In this document: positions 33,369 to 41,936 of the stretch, piece after piece
How the letters are laid out: every line of letters starts with the position of its first letter
How positions within the stretch are numbered: the stretch's first letter is position 1
DNA from: ZC4RG35 sp036375695
Lineage (GTDB): Bacteria > Actinomycetota > Acidimicrobiia > Spongiisociales > ZC4RG35
NCBI GenBank assembly: GCA_036375695.1
Contig: DASVBU010000033.1
Coordinates: 62,001 to 126,000 of the forward strand
Direction: 5' to 3'
Length of the DNA stretch: 64,000 bases
Notes under the pieces: model-generated
What the model was told of the DNA's origin: nothing
Seen by the model: the letters and a program-made list of their open reading frames with translations, nothing else
Databases searched by the model: none
Position numbers and translations under genes: made by a program

Positions 33369-34153
33369 TGCTCCTGGAAGGCAAGAAGCTGCTCATCACC
33401 GGGGTCCTCACCGATGACTCCATCGCCTTCCACACCGCCCGGATCGCCCAGGAGGAGGGCGCCGAGATCGTGCTCACCGGTTTCGGTCGCAGCCTCAGGC
33501 TCACCGAACGGTCGGCGCAACGGCTCCCCGCCCCCTGCGACGTGCTCGAGTTGGACATCAACAACCCAGAGGATGTCGATGCGGTGGCTGCCGATCTCAC
33601 CAACCGGTGGGGGAAGGTGGACGGCGCGCTGCACGCCATCGCCTTCGCCCCGGGTGACGCGCTCGGTGGCAACTTCCTCAGCACCCCCGTCGAGTCGGCG
33701 CAGACCGCGTTCGTCACATCCGCCTACTCGTACAAGACCCTGGCGGTTGCCCTGACGCCACTGATGATCGAGGCGGGAGGAGGGGCGCTGGTGGGGATGG
33801 ATTTCGACAACACCCAGGCATGGCCGGCCTACGACTGGATGGGTGTGGCCAAGTCCGCCCTGCAGAGTGTCACCCGCTACCTGGCGCGCGACCTGGGGAA
33901 GCACAACATCAGGGTCAACCTCGTTTCCGCAGGCCCGCTGAGCACGGTCGCCGCCAAGGCGATCCCCGGCTTCGAACGGTTCGACGAGGTGTGGGCCGAG
34001 CGCGCCCCGCTCAAGTGGGACACCGGCGATCCCACACCGGTCGCCAGGATGAACTGTGTGCTGCTCAGTGACTGGGCACCCATGACCACCGGGGAGATCG
34101 TCCACGTCGACGGCGGGTTCCACGCCATAGCCGCCGGCCCGTCCTCCGACTAG
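33368..34153 (+). CDS. inhA: enoyl-[acyl-carrier-protein] reductase (NADH), InhA/FabI type
   Basis: This 261-residue short-chain dehydrogenase homologue performs the last reduction of each fatty-acid elongation cycle. The family pattern is clear: ITGVLTDDSIAFHTARIAQE at the nucleotide site, the catalytic Tyr-x6-Lys in YDWMGVAKSALQSV and the C-terminal MTTGEIVHVDGGFHA. The catalytic segment is closer to mycobacterial InhA than to E. coli FabI. It is the second gene of an operon with a small membrane protein. Confidence 0.93.
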   Translation: MLLEGKKLLITGVLTDDSIAFHTARIAQEEGAEIVLTGFGRSLRLTERSAQRLPAPCDVLELDINNPEDVDAVAADLTNRWGKVDGALHAIAFAPGDALGGNFLSTPVESAQTAFVTSAYSYKTLAVALTPLMIEAGGGALVGMDFDNTQAWPAYDWMGVAKSALQSVTRYLARDLGKHNIRVNLVSAGPLSTVAAKAIPGFERFDEVWAERAPLKWDTGDPTPVARMNCVLLSDWAPMTTGEIVHVDGGFHAIAAGPSSD

Positions 34154-34172
34154 TCCCCCACGCAGTGGGGGA
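34154..34172. terminator. palindrome after inhA, possible terminator
   Basis: TCCCCCAC-GCA-GTGGGGGA is a perfect 8-bp stem starting directly after the inhA stop. No T-run follows. Its right arm is the start of the first copy of the 49-bp repeat. Confidence 0.45.
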
Positions 34173-34293
34173 AAGTACCGCCGCCGGAGCGCAGCGAAGG
34201 CGGGGGTAGGGGGGTGGCAGAGCCGTTCGGGGCCCTGATCGACGGTGGGGGAAAGTACCGCCGCCGCAGCGCAGCGAAGGCGGGGGTAGGGGG
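34165..34293. repeat. two direct copies of a 49-bp intergenic repeat
   Basis: Copies at 34165-34214 and 34245-34293, 80 bp apart, share GTGGGGGAAAGTACCGCCGC, then AGCGCAGCGAAGGCGGGGGT and a G-run, and differ only at a few bases. A third, more diverged copy lies at 44820-44866. No protein gene is credible in this 244-bp gap. Confidence 0.75.
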
Positions 34294-34397
34294 CAGGTCC
34301 CGGTCGCGACCTGAAGCATGACACGGCAAGCCCGGGTCATTCGCCCCTACCCGTCTCCTTGTTCCACCGGCATGGTCAGCCGCAGAAAGGAGTCCCT

Positions 34398-34847
34398 ATG
34401 CAACGAATCCTTCTCGCGGCCGACGGATCCGAGCACTCCCTCCGCGCCGCCGATCTGGCCGGTCGCCTGTCGCAGTGCATGGACATACCGGTAGTGGTGG
34501 TCCACGTGGTGCCGATCGGTCTGTTCGCCCTCCCGGAGGACCCACCGCCGGAGTACCTGCGTGTCGAGAACCTGTACCTGACCCAGCGCGACATGCTCGA
34601 GGCCGCCGGGCAAACGGTGGTCCGAAACGCCGCGGCGAGGGTTCGCTCCGCCGGCGGGACGGTGGAGGTCGAGGAGGTGCTGGTCGGGAACCCGGCCGAG
34701 GAGATCGTGGCCGCCGCCGATGCCAGGGGCTGTGACTGCGTGATCATGGGTCGGCGTGGCCTGGGCAATATCGGTGGCCTCCTCATGGGGAGCGTCAGCC
34801 ACAAGGTCGGTCACCTCACCAAGAAGACCTTGATCACCACCGAGTAG
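34398..34847 (+). CDS. universal stress protein (UspA family)
   Basis: The 149-residue single-domain protein has the Usp fold. It begins MQRILLAADGSEHS and carries the ATP-binding G-2x-G-9x-G-(S/T) motif in GRRGLGNIGGLLMGSVSHKV. It probably binds ATP and acts in stress survival. The ATG at 34398 follows the strong SD AAAGGAG. It precedes a membrane cyclase gene by 12 nt. Confidence 0.9.
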   Translation: MQRILLAADGSEHSLRAADLAGRLSQCMDIPVVVVHVVPIGLFALPEDPPPEYLRVENLYLTQRDMLEAAGQTVVRNAAARVRSAGGTVEVEEVLVGNPAEEIVAAADARGCDCVIMGRRGLGNIGGLLMGSVSHKVGHLTKKTLITTE

Positions 34848-34859
34848 GTTCACGCCGTC

Positions 34860-36425
34860 GTGATGACGGCAGTCCTTCTCGTCCTGCCCGTTGCCGGGCT
34901 GCTCCTCCTGCTGCTTCGCCCGGATTTCGACGTGATGTGGCAACACAACCCGTCTCATTTCTGGCTCGTGGTCGGTGTGGCGGTGGTGGCGGTGTTGATA
35001 GGGCTGGTCATGGGTGAGGCGGCACGCCGTCGACGCGACCTCCGGGTGTTCCTGGTGTCGTTGGCATTCCTGGCCGCTTCGGGTTTCCTCGCCCTCCACG
35101 CTCTCGCCACCCCGAGTGTCCTCCTGCCGGGACCGAACGCCGGCTTCGACATCGCCACACCGGTCGGCCTGTTCGTGGCTTCGGTCTTTGCCGCGACCTC
35201 CGGGCTCGCCTCGAGCTCATCGGACGTCTCCGACGGCGTCCATCAAGGGTTGAGATTCGGTCTGATCGGGCTCCTCGTCGCCTGGGCAGTCGTCTCGCTC
35301 ACCCGTCTCCCACCGCTCGACGACCCTTCCCTGGTCGAGGCCGGTGAGGGATGGCTGGTCGTCATCGGCGTGCTCGGGATGGCCCTCTACGGGCTCGCCG
35401 CACTCCGCTATCTGAGCCTGTACCGGACCCGCCGCACCTCGCTCGTCCTCGCCGTGTTCGCCACGTGGGTGTTGCTGGGGGAGGCGATGCTGGCCGTCAC
35501 CGTCTCCACCAACTGGCATCTGAGCTGGTGGGAATGGCACGTCCTCATGGCCGCTGCGTTCGCGGTCACGGCGGTCGCGGTGCGCAACGAGTACCGACGG
35601 CAGGACTCCGTGCCCGCCACGTTCAGCGGTCTCTACCTCGACTCCACCCTCGGTCGTGTCGACAGCGATCGTGCCCAGGCCGTCAAGGCGCTGGTTGCCC
35701 TGGACGACGACGCCGGCGATCTCGCCGCCCGATTCGGTCTCACCGGTGACGAGGCCGCGGTCCTGGCGCACGCCGCTCGGGAAGTCCGGCGGCTCGACCG
35801 ATTGTTCGCCCCGTATCTCTCCGCGCAGCTGGCCGGCAGCCTGCGCCGGGATCCGGATCTGGCGCGTCTCGGCGGGGACGAGAGGGAGGTGACGGTGCTG
35901 TTCGCCGACCTGGCCGGATTCACCGCCTACTCGGAGCAGGTCGAGCCGGGTCGCGTGGTCGGGATGCTCAACGAGTACTGGTCGCGCACGTTGCCACTCG
36001 TCGAGGCGAACGGCGGGTTCGTCGACAGCATCGCCGGCGATGCCGTGATCGTCGTGTTCAACGTCGCCGGGGACCAGCCCGACCATGCCGTGCGCGCCTG
36101 CCACGCCGGGATGGGGCTGAGACAGGCGGGCAGTGAGGTCACGGACACCCACCCGGGGTGGCCCCGCTTCCGTGTCGGGATCAACACCGGCAACGCCATA
36201 GTGGGCAACGTGGGGTCGGCGGACCGTCGGAGCTTCACCGTGATCGGGGACGCCGTGAACGTCGCCTCGCGTCTTCAGGCCGCGGCCGAGCCTGGTGAGG
36301 TCCTGATCGGGGAGCGAACAAGTCGGTTGGCCGGGGATGGGATCGTGGCCGAGCCGGTGGGTGCCCTCGATCTCAAAGGAAAGTCGGAGCCCGTCCAGGT
36401 GTTTCGCCTCGTCGCGACAAGGTGA
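34860..36425 (+). CDS. membrane-bound class III nucleotide cyclase
   Basis: The 521-residue protein has about seven hydrophobic segments in its first ~250 residues, a short linker, and a C-terminal cyclase domain from about residue 340. Metal aspartates are present (LFADLAGFT and SIAGDAVIVVF), as are Asn and Arg in AVNVASR. The purine-selecting lysine position carries Ser or Asp, and its partner is Thr (FTVIGDAVN), as in class IIIb enzymes. Activity and nucleotide choice are therefore open. It starts at GTG 34860 or ATG 34863 and may be cotranscribed with the stress protein. Confidence 0.8.
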   Translation: MMTAVLLVLPVAGLLLLLLRPDFDVMWQHNPSHFWLVVGVAVVAVLIGLVMGEAARRRRDLRVFLVSLAFLAASGFLALHALATPSVLLPGPNAGFDIATPVGLFVASVFAATSGLASSSSDVSDGVHQGLRFGLIGLLVAWAVVSLTRLPPLDDPSLVEAGEGWLVVIGVLGMALYGLAALRYLSLYRTRRTSLVLAVFATWVLLGEAMLAVTVSTNWHLSWWEWHVLMAAAFAVTAVAVRNEYRRQDSVPATFSGLYLDSTLGRVDSDRAQAVKALVALDDDAGDLAARFGLTGDEAAVLAHAAREVRRLDRLFAPYLSAQLAGSLRRDPDLARLGGDEREVTVLFADLAGFTAYSEQVEPGRVVGMLNEYWSRTLPLVEANGGFVDSIAGDAVIVVFNVAGDQPDHAVRACHAGMGLRQAGSEVTDTHPGWPRFRVGINTGNAIVGNVGSADRRSFTVIGDAVNVASRLQAAAEPGEVLIGERTSRLAGDGIVAEPVGALDLKGKSEPVQVFRLVATR

Positions 36426-36469
36426 GCCCTGCCTCGCCCGCCCGCTAATGGCGCCTTAGCGCCCGTGCT

Positions 36470-36475
36470 TAGGCT
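36470..36475 (+). promoter_or_regulatory. candidate -10 (TAGGCT) for the 939-residue protein gene
   Basis: TAGGCT lies 35 nt before the ATG at 36511, with GAGAGG in between as a ribosome-binding site. Confidence 0.3.
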
Positions 36476-36510
36476 CCCTGGGGTGGGGCTCGTACCGAGA
36501 GGTCGGCGAG

Positions 36511-39330
36511 ATGGACGCGCAGGAGCCTGACGGCGGTGTGCCCGGCCGATCGGCTCGGATCGTAGAGAGGCTGGGGCCCGGCGGTCTGACAGCGCTCGGT
36601 GCGGGCGTCGTCGCGGGCATCGCGCTGCTCGTGATGGGGATCGCATCGAATCCGCCCCCTCCCTCGACGACGACTTCCCCAGACACGACTGCACCCACGG
36701 CTGCCGGCCCCCTGGTCGCCCCGATCGACTCCTGTGGCCTCCTCGCCGACGACGAAATCGACCATGCGCTGGGGCTCGTCGACGAAGAAGGCAACCTTCG
36801 GGCGAACGCCGTCCTCACGGCAGAGCAAGGTGAGGGATGTCGCTGGGAAGCCGAGATCCGGCCGTCCGGGGACATGGTCTACCTGGAGGTCGGCCCCGGG
36901 GATCCGACAGATTTCACGCCACAGACGCGACTCCTCGACGAGGCCGGCGTGGAGCATGGCGGGGTCGGGGACCTCGCCCTCTGGTTTCCCGGGGTCGGGG
37001 CGGGGGTGATGAGCAGCGTGGTCAACACCTCGAACGGCTATCTGTTCGTTCGAGTGGAGATCGGGCGCGCCGAGGTGGACGACCCGACGAGGAGGCGACT
37101 TGCGGCCGAACTGACCGAGGACGTCCTGGACCGGATCCGCTTCGGTCCTCCGGAGCCGGTGGAGATCGACCTGTGCCAGTTGATCAGCGACGACAGCGCC
37201 GAGCGATACCTGGCGCCCCATCGTGACGCCCGCCCGGGCGCCAGGGACGGCATCTTCGGTGGGGGCTCGCCGAAGGTCGTCGATCTCACGCAGGACGGCG
37301 ACATTTCGTGTCAAAAGCTGATCCTCGCCGAGATCTATCTCACTTCATCGATGGGCAGGAACTCGGATTTCGCCACCGACGCACGGCTCGAGGGCGTCAT
37401 GGGGCGACCGGTGCTCGGCGTCGGCGACGAGGCCGTCTATTTCGCCGATGTCCCATCCGGTGATGGCTTTGCCGCCGACCACGAGACCGACGTCATCGCC
37501 GTTCGCTCCGGGAACGCCAGGTTCCGGATCGTGGCAGCGCTACCCGACCTGTCGGCGCAGTCCCGGCGCGCCGCGGTCGTGTCGCTGGCGCACGAGGCAT
37601 TGTCCCGGCTTCCGGAAGGGCTTCCCGTCACCTTCTCCGAGCTCGAGCCCCCCGACGTATCCGTCTTCGGCTTCGCCGACAACCTGGAAGCCCGTGTCGC
37701 CGACGGTGAGTGGACGCTAGGTGAGGGCCTGGTCTCCACGCTGCGCCTCTTCGTCGGCGAGGTCGGCGCCGGGCAGGTGCTACGGGATCCCGACATCGCG
37801 AACCAGTCGGGCACCGAGATCATCCGCATGGCGCGGGCGTATGCGGACACCGGGCCAGATGCCGGAGCCCGCGCCGAGATCGAACGTCTGCTCGGCCTCA
37901 TCGCTCCGCCACCGTACGTCGACCTGGAGCCCGCGACGCGTCGTGCACCGTCGGGGATGACCGTGGCGTTGCGCTCCATGCCTCTGGTCCAGGCCGACGA
38001 AGAGGAATCCGACGGCGGCTACGCACCGCCACCCGATCTGCCCGAGGACGATCCCTATCTGCCACCTCCGGACGATCAGGTCGCCATCGACTGCTCTTTC
38101 GGGCCCGAGCCGGGTTGGGACGCCATTCCCCTCTACGCCGGTTCTGATGGCGGTTCCGACCACGCGTTGTTGTTCATCCCCCAGAGTGGGCTCACCCCCG
38201 GCTGGACCCAGACCCACGTCACCTGGACGGGGGAGGCGGTGCAGAAGTCGATCGATCTCTACAGCCCCAGCGCGACGCCCTGTCTCCACGTCGTCCTCTC
38301 GGTGCATGGGGGAGCGTCCACGTGGGTGCTGGACACCAACGCGTCGGGTGTGTGTGGTGTCTTCATCAACACGCCGATGCAAACCTGGGAGGAAGGGCCC
38401 TTCAAACAGGAGATCGCCCGTGCCCTCGCCCATTGCATCATCCCACTCGCCTGGCCCCAGCAATTGGGCGTTGCCTCGTTCCTGAACCGTCGGTGGTGGA
38501 ATCACGCGCTGGCGGAGTTCCTGAGCAACATCGTCTACCCGGGCCCGACGTGCCAGGCGGGGAATGGCAGCGGAGGGCGCTGTGATCTCGAGTGGCGCCA
38601 CAACGCCGCACTGGCGGCTTTGGAGCTGAGCCACCCGATGTTGCAACGGCACGACCAGAACTGGGTCTTCTTCCAGCAGGTCTGGCTGGAAGTCGGTATG
38701 GAGGGGGTGCTCCGGCTCGTCGAGGAGCTCCCCGGCAGCGGGCAGACGTTCGACCACGAACGGGCCCTGGCGGCACTCGACGGTATCGACGAGTTCTTCC
38801 ATCAGTTCGTCCAGCGTCTCACCGACGTGGCCATCGAGGATGCCGGCGGGGGACCCGTCCCCTACTCCCCGCCGAGCGAGAGGATCCCGGTCGCCGGCGC
38901 GCAGGTCATCCCCCGCACCGTAGAGCCGTTCGGAACCACACGCCTCCACCTGGAGATCGACCCGGGCAAGTTCGCCTGCATTCGCGCCGAGGCGGGGGAC
39001 CGGGTGATGGTCACCTATCGGGAGGGTCGGCCGGGACCGTTCCAGGGAAGTTGGCTCACGATGCCCGAGGACGCGACGGCTTTCTCCGGCGAGTTCGTCG
39101 TCGTGGCGACGACCACCGCGCCCGAGGGTGACCTCACCATCACCGTGGAAGACGTCCGTGAAGACGACCACTGCGAGGACGATTCAGAACCCGATTCATT
39201 CGAGGGCTCGGACCCGGAGTGCGTCGACATCTGCGGACCTTCCCGCTACTACCGCGACCCGGCCGACGTCGACGACGATCTGAGGGATCGTGTCGAAGAC
39301 GACGAGGACGACGACCCCGATGACCCGTAG
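36511..39330 (+). CDS. large membrane-anchored extracytoplasmic protein with a degenerate metallopeptidase-like region
   Basis: The 939-residue protein has one N-terminal span (about 27-48) and a Pro/Thr linker. Two similar domains follow, each opening with a cysteine (DSCGLLADDEIDHALG and DLCQLISDDSAERYL) and resembling DUF3558-type units of actinobacterial lipoproteins. Later, IARALAHC (635-642) followed by WWNHALAEF (662-670) has the layout of an HExxH...E peptidase site, but the first His and the catalytic Glu are replaced (R637, A638). A second beta domain and a very acidic tail (EDDEDDDPDDP) close it. The family as a whole was not recognised. Confidence 0.65.
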   Translation: MDAQEPDGGVPGRSARIVERLGPGGLTALGAGVVAGIALLVMGIASNPPPPSTTTSPDTTAPTAAGPLVAPIDSCGLLADDEIDHALGLVDEEGNLRANAVLTAEQGEGCRWEAEIRPSGDMVYLEVGPGDPTDFTPQTRLLDEAGVEHGGVGDLALWFPGVGAGVMSSVVNTSNGYLFVRVEIGRAEVDDPTRRRLAAELTEDVLDRIRFGPPEPVEIDLCQLISDDSAERYLAPHRDARPGARDGIFGGGSPKVVDLTQDGDISCQKLILAEIYLTSSMGRNSDFATDARLEGVMGRPVLGVGDEAVYFADVPSGDGFAADHETDVIAVRSGNARFRIVAALPDLSAQSRRAAVVSLAHEALSRLPEGLPVTFSELEPPDVSVFGFADNLEARVADGEWTLGEGLVSTLRLFVGEVGAGQVLRDPDIANQSGTEIIRMARAYADTGPDAGARAEIERLLGLIAPPPYVDLEPATRRAPSGMTVALRSMPLVQADEEESDGGYAPPPDLPEDDPYLPPPDDQVAIDCSFGPEPGWDAIPLYAGSDGGSDHALLFIPQSGLTPGWTQTHVTWTGEAVQKSIDLYSPSATPCLHVVLSVHGGASTWVLDTNASGVCGVFINTPMQTWEEGPFKQEIARALAHCIIPLAWPQQLGVASFLNRRWWNHALAEFLSNIVYPGPTCQAGNGSGGRCDLEWRHNAALAALELSHPMLQRHDQNWVFFQQVWLEVGMEGVLRLVEELPGSGQTFDHERALAALDGIDEFFHQFVQRLTDVAIEDAGGGPVPYSPPSERIPVAGAQVIPRTVEPFGTTRLHLEIDPGKFACIRAEAGDRVMVTYREGRPGPFQGSWLTMPEDATAFSGEFVVVATTTAPEGDLTITVEDVREDDHCEDDSEPDSFEGSDPECVDICGPSRYYRDPADVDDDLRDRVEDDEDDDPDDP

Positions 39331-39359
39331 TGCAGTCGGGATCGGCCGACGTCGGCTGT

Positions 39360-41132
39360 CTAGCGACCTTTGGGGAGCTCGACCACGAACGTGGCGCCGC
39401 CGCCCTCGGTGGTCTCGATGTGCACCGAGCCTTTCATCACCTCGACCAGGCTCTTCACGATGGAGAGACCGAGACCGGTGCCGCCACGAGACCTCGTGTC
39501 CGACTGGTCGAGCTGTGTGAACCGCTCGAACACCCGCTCCCTCGCCTCCTCGGGGATGCCGGGGCCATGGTCGACCACGGCGATGCGGCAGCGGTTCGCC
39601 GTCTGCCATCCGAAGAGCTCCACCGGGCTGCCCGGGGCGTACTTGGCGGCATTCTCCACCAGGTTGATCAGGACGCGGGTGAGATGGTCGCGGTCGGCCT
39701 CGACGGTGGCATCCGGCGGATCCACCGAGACGGTGGCCTCCACCGCCTGCACCACCCGGTTGACCTCGTCGAAGATCTCCTTGAGCGGTATCGATTCGAA
39801 GTGCACGGGGATCGCGCCCCGGTCGATCCGGGACACCACCAGCAGATCCTCGATGAGCCGCTGGAGACGGGCCGCCTGCCGGCGGGCCGATTGGAGGAGT
39901 TGCTGGGACATGGGCTCGGCGGGTGCCAGCTCGGGCCGGCTCACCGTGTCCAACGAGCCGATGATCGAAGTGAGCGGGCTGCGCAGCTCGTGGCTCACCG
40001 TGGAGACGAAGTCGGTCTTCATCTGGGCCACCTCCTCGAGACGGCGGGCCATCTCGGCCTGCGCCTCGTAGCGGCCGATCTGACTCAAGACCAGGCCGGC
40101 AGGCGCGGCGAGTGACCCAAGGTCCTCGATCTGGTCTTCCGAGAAGTCGCCCCGTCTCGGCTCGCCCACCACGATGACCCCGACACGCATCGATTCCACC
40201 TTGAGGGGGGCAACGATCACCTGGGTCAACCCGAGGTCCCTGATGAGGACGTGGGCGTCCGACGTCTCATCGACGCGTCGCACGTGGATGGGACGGACGG
40301 CGCGGTAGGTCTGGGCGATGACGTTGGCGCCGTTGATGTCGATCATCGTCTCCTCGGCGTCCACGGTGGCGCCGTTGACCCAGATCGGGCTCATCACCTT
40401 GAGCTTGTTGAGACCGCCGTCGTAGAGGAGGACCACGCCGACCTCGGCGTCGAGATAGCGACAGATCGTCCCCACCAGGTAGGGGACGATCTCGGCGAGC
40501 GACTCGGCGCGTGCCAGGGTGGCCGACACCTCGTAGAGCCGCTCGAAGTCGAGCTTCTGCTCCTCGAGTCTCTTCTCCCGACTCGCCGAGACCACCATCT
40601 CCCGCTCCAACTCGAACCCGCCGAGCGCCGTGGCCGCGGCGACCATGACCACGGTGACCACGGGCGCCAGGACACCGGACACCGCGTCGACCTCGCCCAG
40701 GGTGAGCGCGAGATAGGCGACCGCTCCACCGATGGCCACGGTGGCGATGGCATGCGCCCACCACGCCAGGAGGAGACCCGAGATGGCGGCGAGTGCGTAC
40801 AGGATCGGCTCGGCCGTCCCGGAGAGCTCGGGGACGCTCCCCACCGCCGTGACCCCCGCGATGAGCAGGAGCATCCAGCCCCCAACCACCGCCGGCGCTG
40901 CCGGGCTGGAGATGATCCGTTCCCACCGGACGATCGCCGACAGCACCACCAGGAGGATGAGACCGACCATGGGGACGTAGAAGTCGCGCTCGTCGTAGAC
41001 CTCGGTCCGGACGGCCTGGGCCCCGACGATGGCCAGGATGACCCATGCGACCGCCGAGGCGCGACGAAGCAGAGACGCCCGGAAACGGGCCATCGCCTCG
41101 TGAACCGTGGGTTTCGGGGAGTCGGTGGTCAT
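39360..41132 (-). CDS. membrane sensor histidine kinase with GAF domain
   Basis: The 590-residue protein has about six hydrophobic segments in residues 25-190. A coiled linker leads to a GAF-like domain (about 205-350), a HisKA domain with the phospho-acceptor His in VSTVSHELRSPLTSI, and a HATPase domain with NLVENAAKYAP, DHGPGIP and GGTGLGLSIVKS. All kinase motifs look intact. No response regulator is adjacent, so it is an orphan kinase in this window. It is divergent from the hydrolase-ligase operon. Confidence 0.92.
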   Translation of the reverse strand: MTTDSPKPTVHEAMARFRASLLRRASAVAWVILAIVGAQAVRTEVYDERDFYVPMVGLILLVVLSAIVRWERIISSPAAPAVVGGWMLLLIAGVTAVGSVPELSGTAEPILYALAAISGLLLAWWAHAIATVAIGGAVAYLALTLGEVDAVSGVLAPVVTVVMVAAATALGGFELEREMVVSASREKRLEEQKLDFERLYEVSATLARAESLAEIVPYLVGTICRYLDAEVGVVLLYDGGLNKLKVMSPIWVNGATVDAEETMIDINGANVIAQTYRAVRPIHVRRVDETSDAHVLIRDLGLTQVIVAPLKVESMRVGVIVVGEPRRGDFSEDQIEDLGSLAAPAGLVLSQIGRYEAQAEMARRLEEVAQMKTDFVSTVSHELRSPLTSIIGSLDTVSRPELAPAEPMSQQLLQSARRQAARLQRLIEDLLVVSRIDRGAIPVHFESIPLKEIFDEVNRVVQAVEATVSVDPPDATVEADRDHLTRVLINLVENAAKYAPGSPVELFGWQTANRCRIAVVDHGPGIPEEARERVFERFTQLDQSDTRSRGGTGLGLSIVKSLVEVMKGSVHIETTEGGGATFVVELPKGR

Positions 41133-41148
41133 GGGATCAGCGGCTCAC

Positions 41149-41158
41149 AAGTTATTCT
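41149..41158. promoter_or_regulatory. overlapping divergent -10 elements (kinase and hydrolase operons)
   Basis: On the minus strand TAACTT (41154-41149) faces the kinase gene. On the plus strand TATTCT (41153-41158) faces the hydrolase gene. The two hexamers share 2 bp, so polymerase could not occupy both at once. Confidence 0.35.
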
Positions 41159-41192
41159 CGGCCGCTCCGGCCATCTGATCGAGGATTCATTC

Positions 41193-41936
41193 TTGGCACT
41201 GAGGTCGTTCGCAGGCGGTGCCCTCTTCGCCGAGGTCCTCGGTGAAGGGGCGCCACGCATCCTCGCACTCCACGGCTGGGGCCGCCGAGGGTCCGATTTC
41301 CGCAAGGCACTGTCGGGTCTACCGGCTCTCGCGCCCGATCTGCCCGGGTTTGGGGCTTCCCCCGCTCCGACCGAGGTCATCGGCGCCAAAGGCTACGCGG
41401 AGGTGGTTGCGCCGATGCTGGACGCACTCGAGGCGCCGATCACCCTGGTCGGGCACTCCTTCGGCGGCCGGGTGGCGATGCGTCTGGCCGCGGACAACCC
41501 GGCGAAGATCGCTTCTCTGGTCCTCATCGGCGTCCCGCTGCTTCGTCTCCACCCGGCGCGCAAGCCCTCTTTGACCTATCGCCTCCTGAGATTCGCCAAC
41601 CGGATCGGGATGGTTCCCGACGAGGTGATGGAACGGCGCCGCCGCCGCAGCGGGTCGGCGGACTACCGGGCGGCGACCGGGATCATGCGGGACGTCCTGG
41701 TCAAGGTGGTGGGCGAGACCTACGAGTCGGAGTTGGCGTCCGTTGACCAGCCCATCCATCTCCTGTGGGGCGAGCAGGACCGGGAGGTCCCGGTCGAAGT
41801 GGCGAGACGCGCCTTTGCCATGCGGGAGGGGGCCGGGCTGCCCGTGAGCCTCGAGATCGCCGAGGGGGTCGGCCATCTCCTGCCACTGGAGGCGCCGGAC
41901 CGTCTCCGCGCCGCGGTCCTGGAGCGTCTCGGGTGA
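41193..41936 (+). CDS. alpha/beta-hydrolase
   Basis: The 247-residue protein has HGWGRRGSD (oxyanion region), the nucleophile elbow GHSFGG, the acid in GEQDREVP and the catalytic His in GVGHLLPLEAP. It is short, with a small lid. The substrate is unknown. The TTG at 41193, preceded by GAGGATT, is the best start, since upstream sequence belongs to the kinase promoter region. Its stop overlaps the MurF-like start (GTGA). Confidence 0.8.
   Translation: MALRSFAGGALFAEVLGEGAPRILALHGWGRRGSDFRKALSGLPALAPDLPGFGASPAPTEVIGAKGYAEVVAPMLDALEAPITLVGHSFGGRVAMRLAADNPAKIASLVLIGVPLLRLHPARKPSLTYRLLRFANRIGMVPDEVMERRRRRSGSADYRAATGIMRDVLVKVVGETYESELASVDQPIHLLWGEQDREVPVEVARRAFAMREGAGLPVSLEIAEGVGHLLPLEAPDRLRAAVLERLG

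Noticed and set aside
34165..34293. CRISPR-like direct repeats
   Set aside because: There are only two copies with one ~30-bp spacer, a third distant copy and no cas genes. It fits a dispersed intergenic element better.
33296..34324. Minus-strand frame through inhA and the repeat region
   Set aside because: The translation of the 49-bp repeats gives repeated PAFAALRRRY-like text, but the rest is antisense to inhA. It is a repeat read in a shadow frame.
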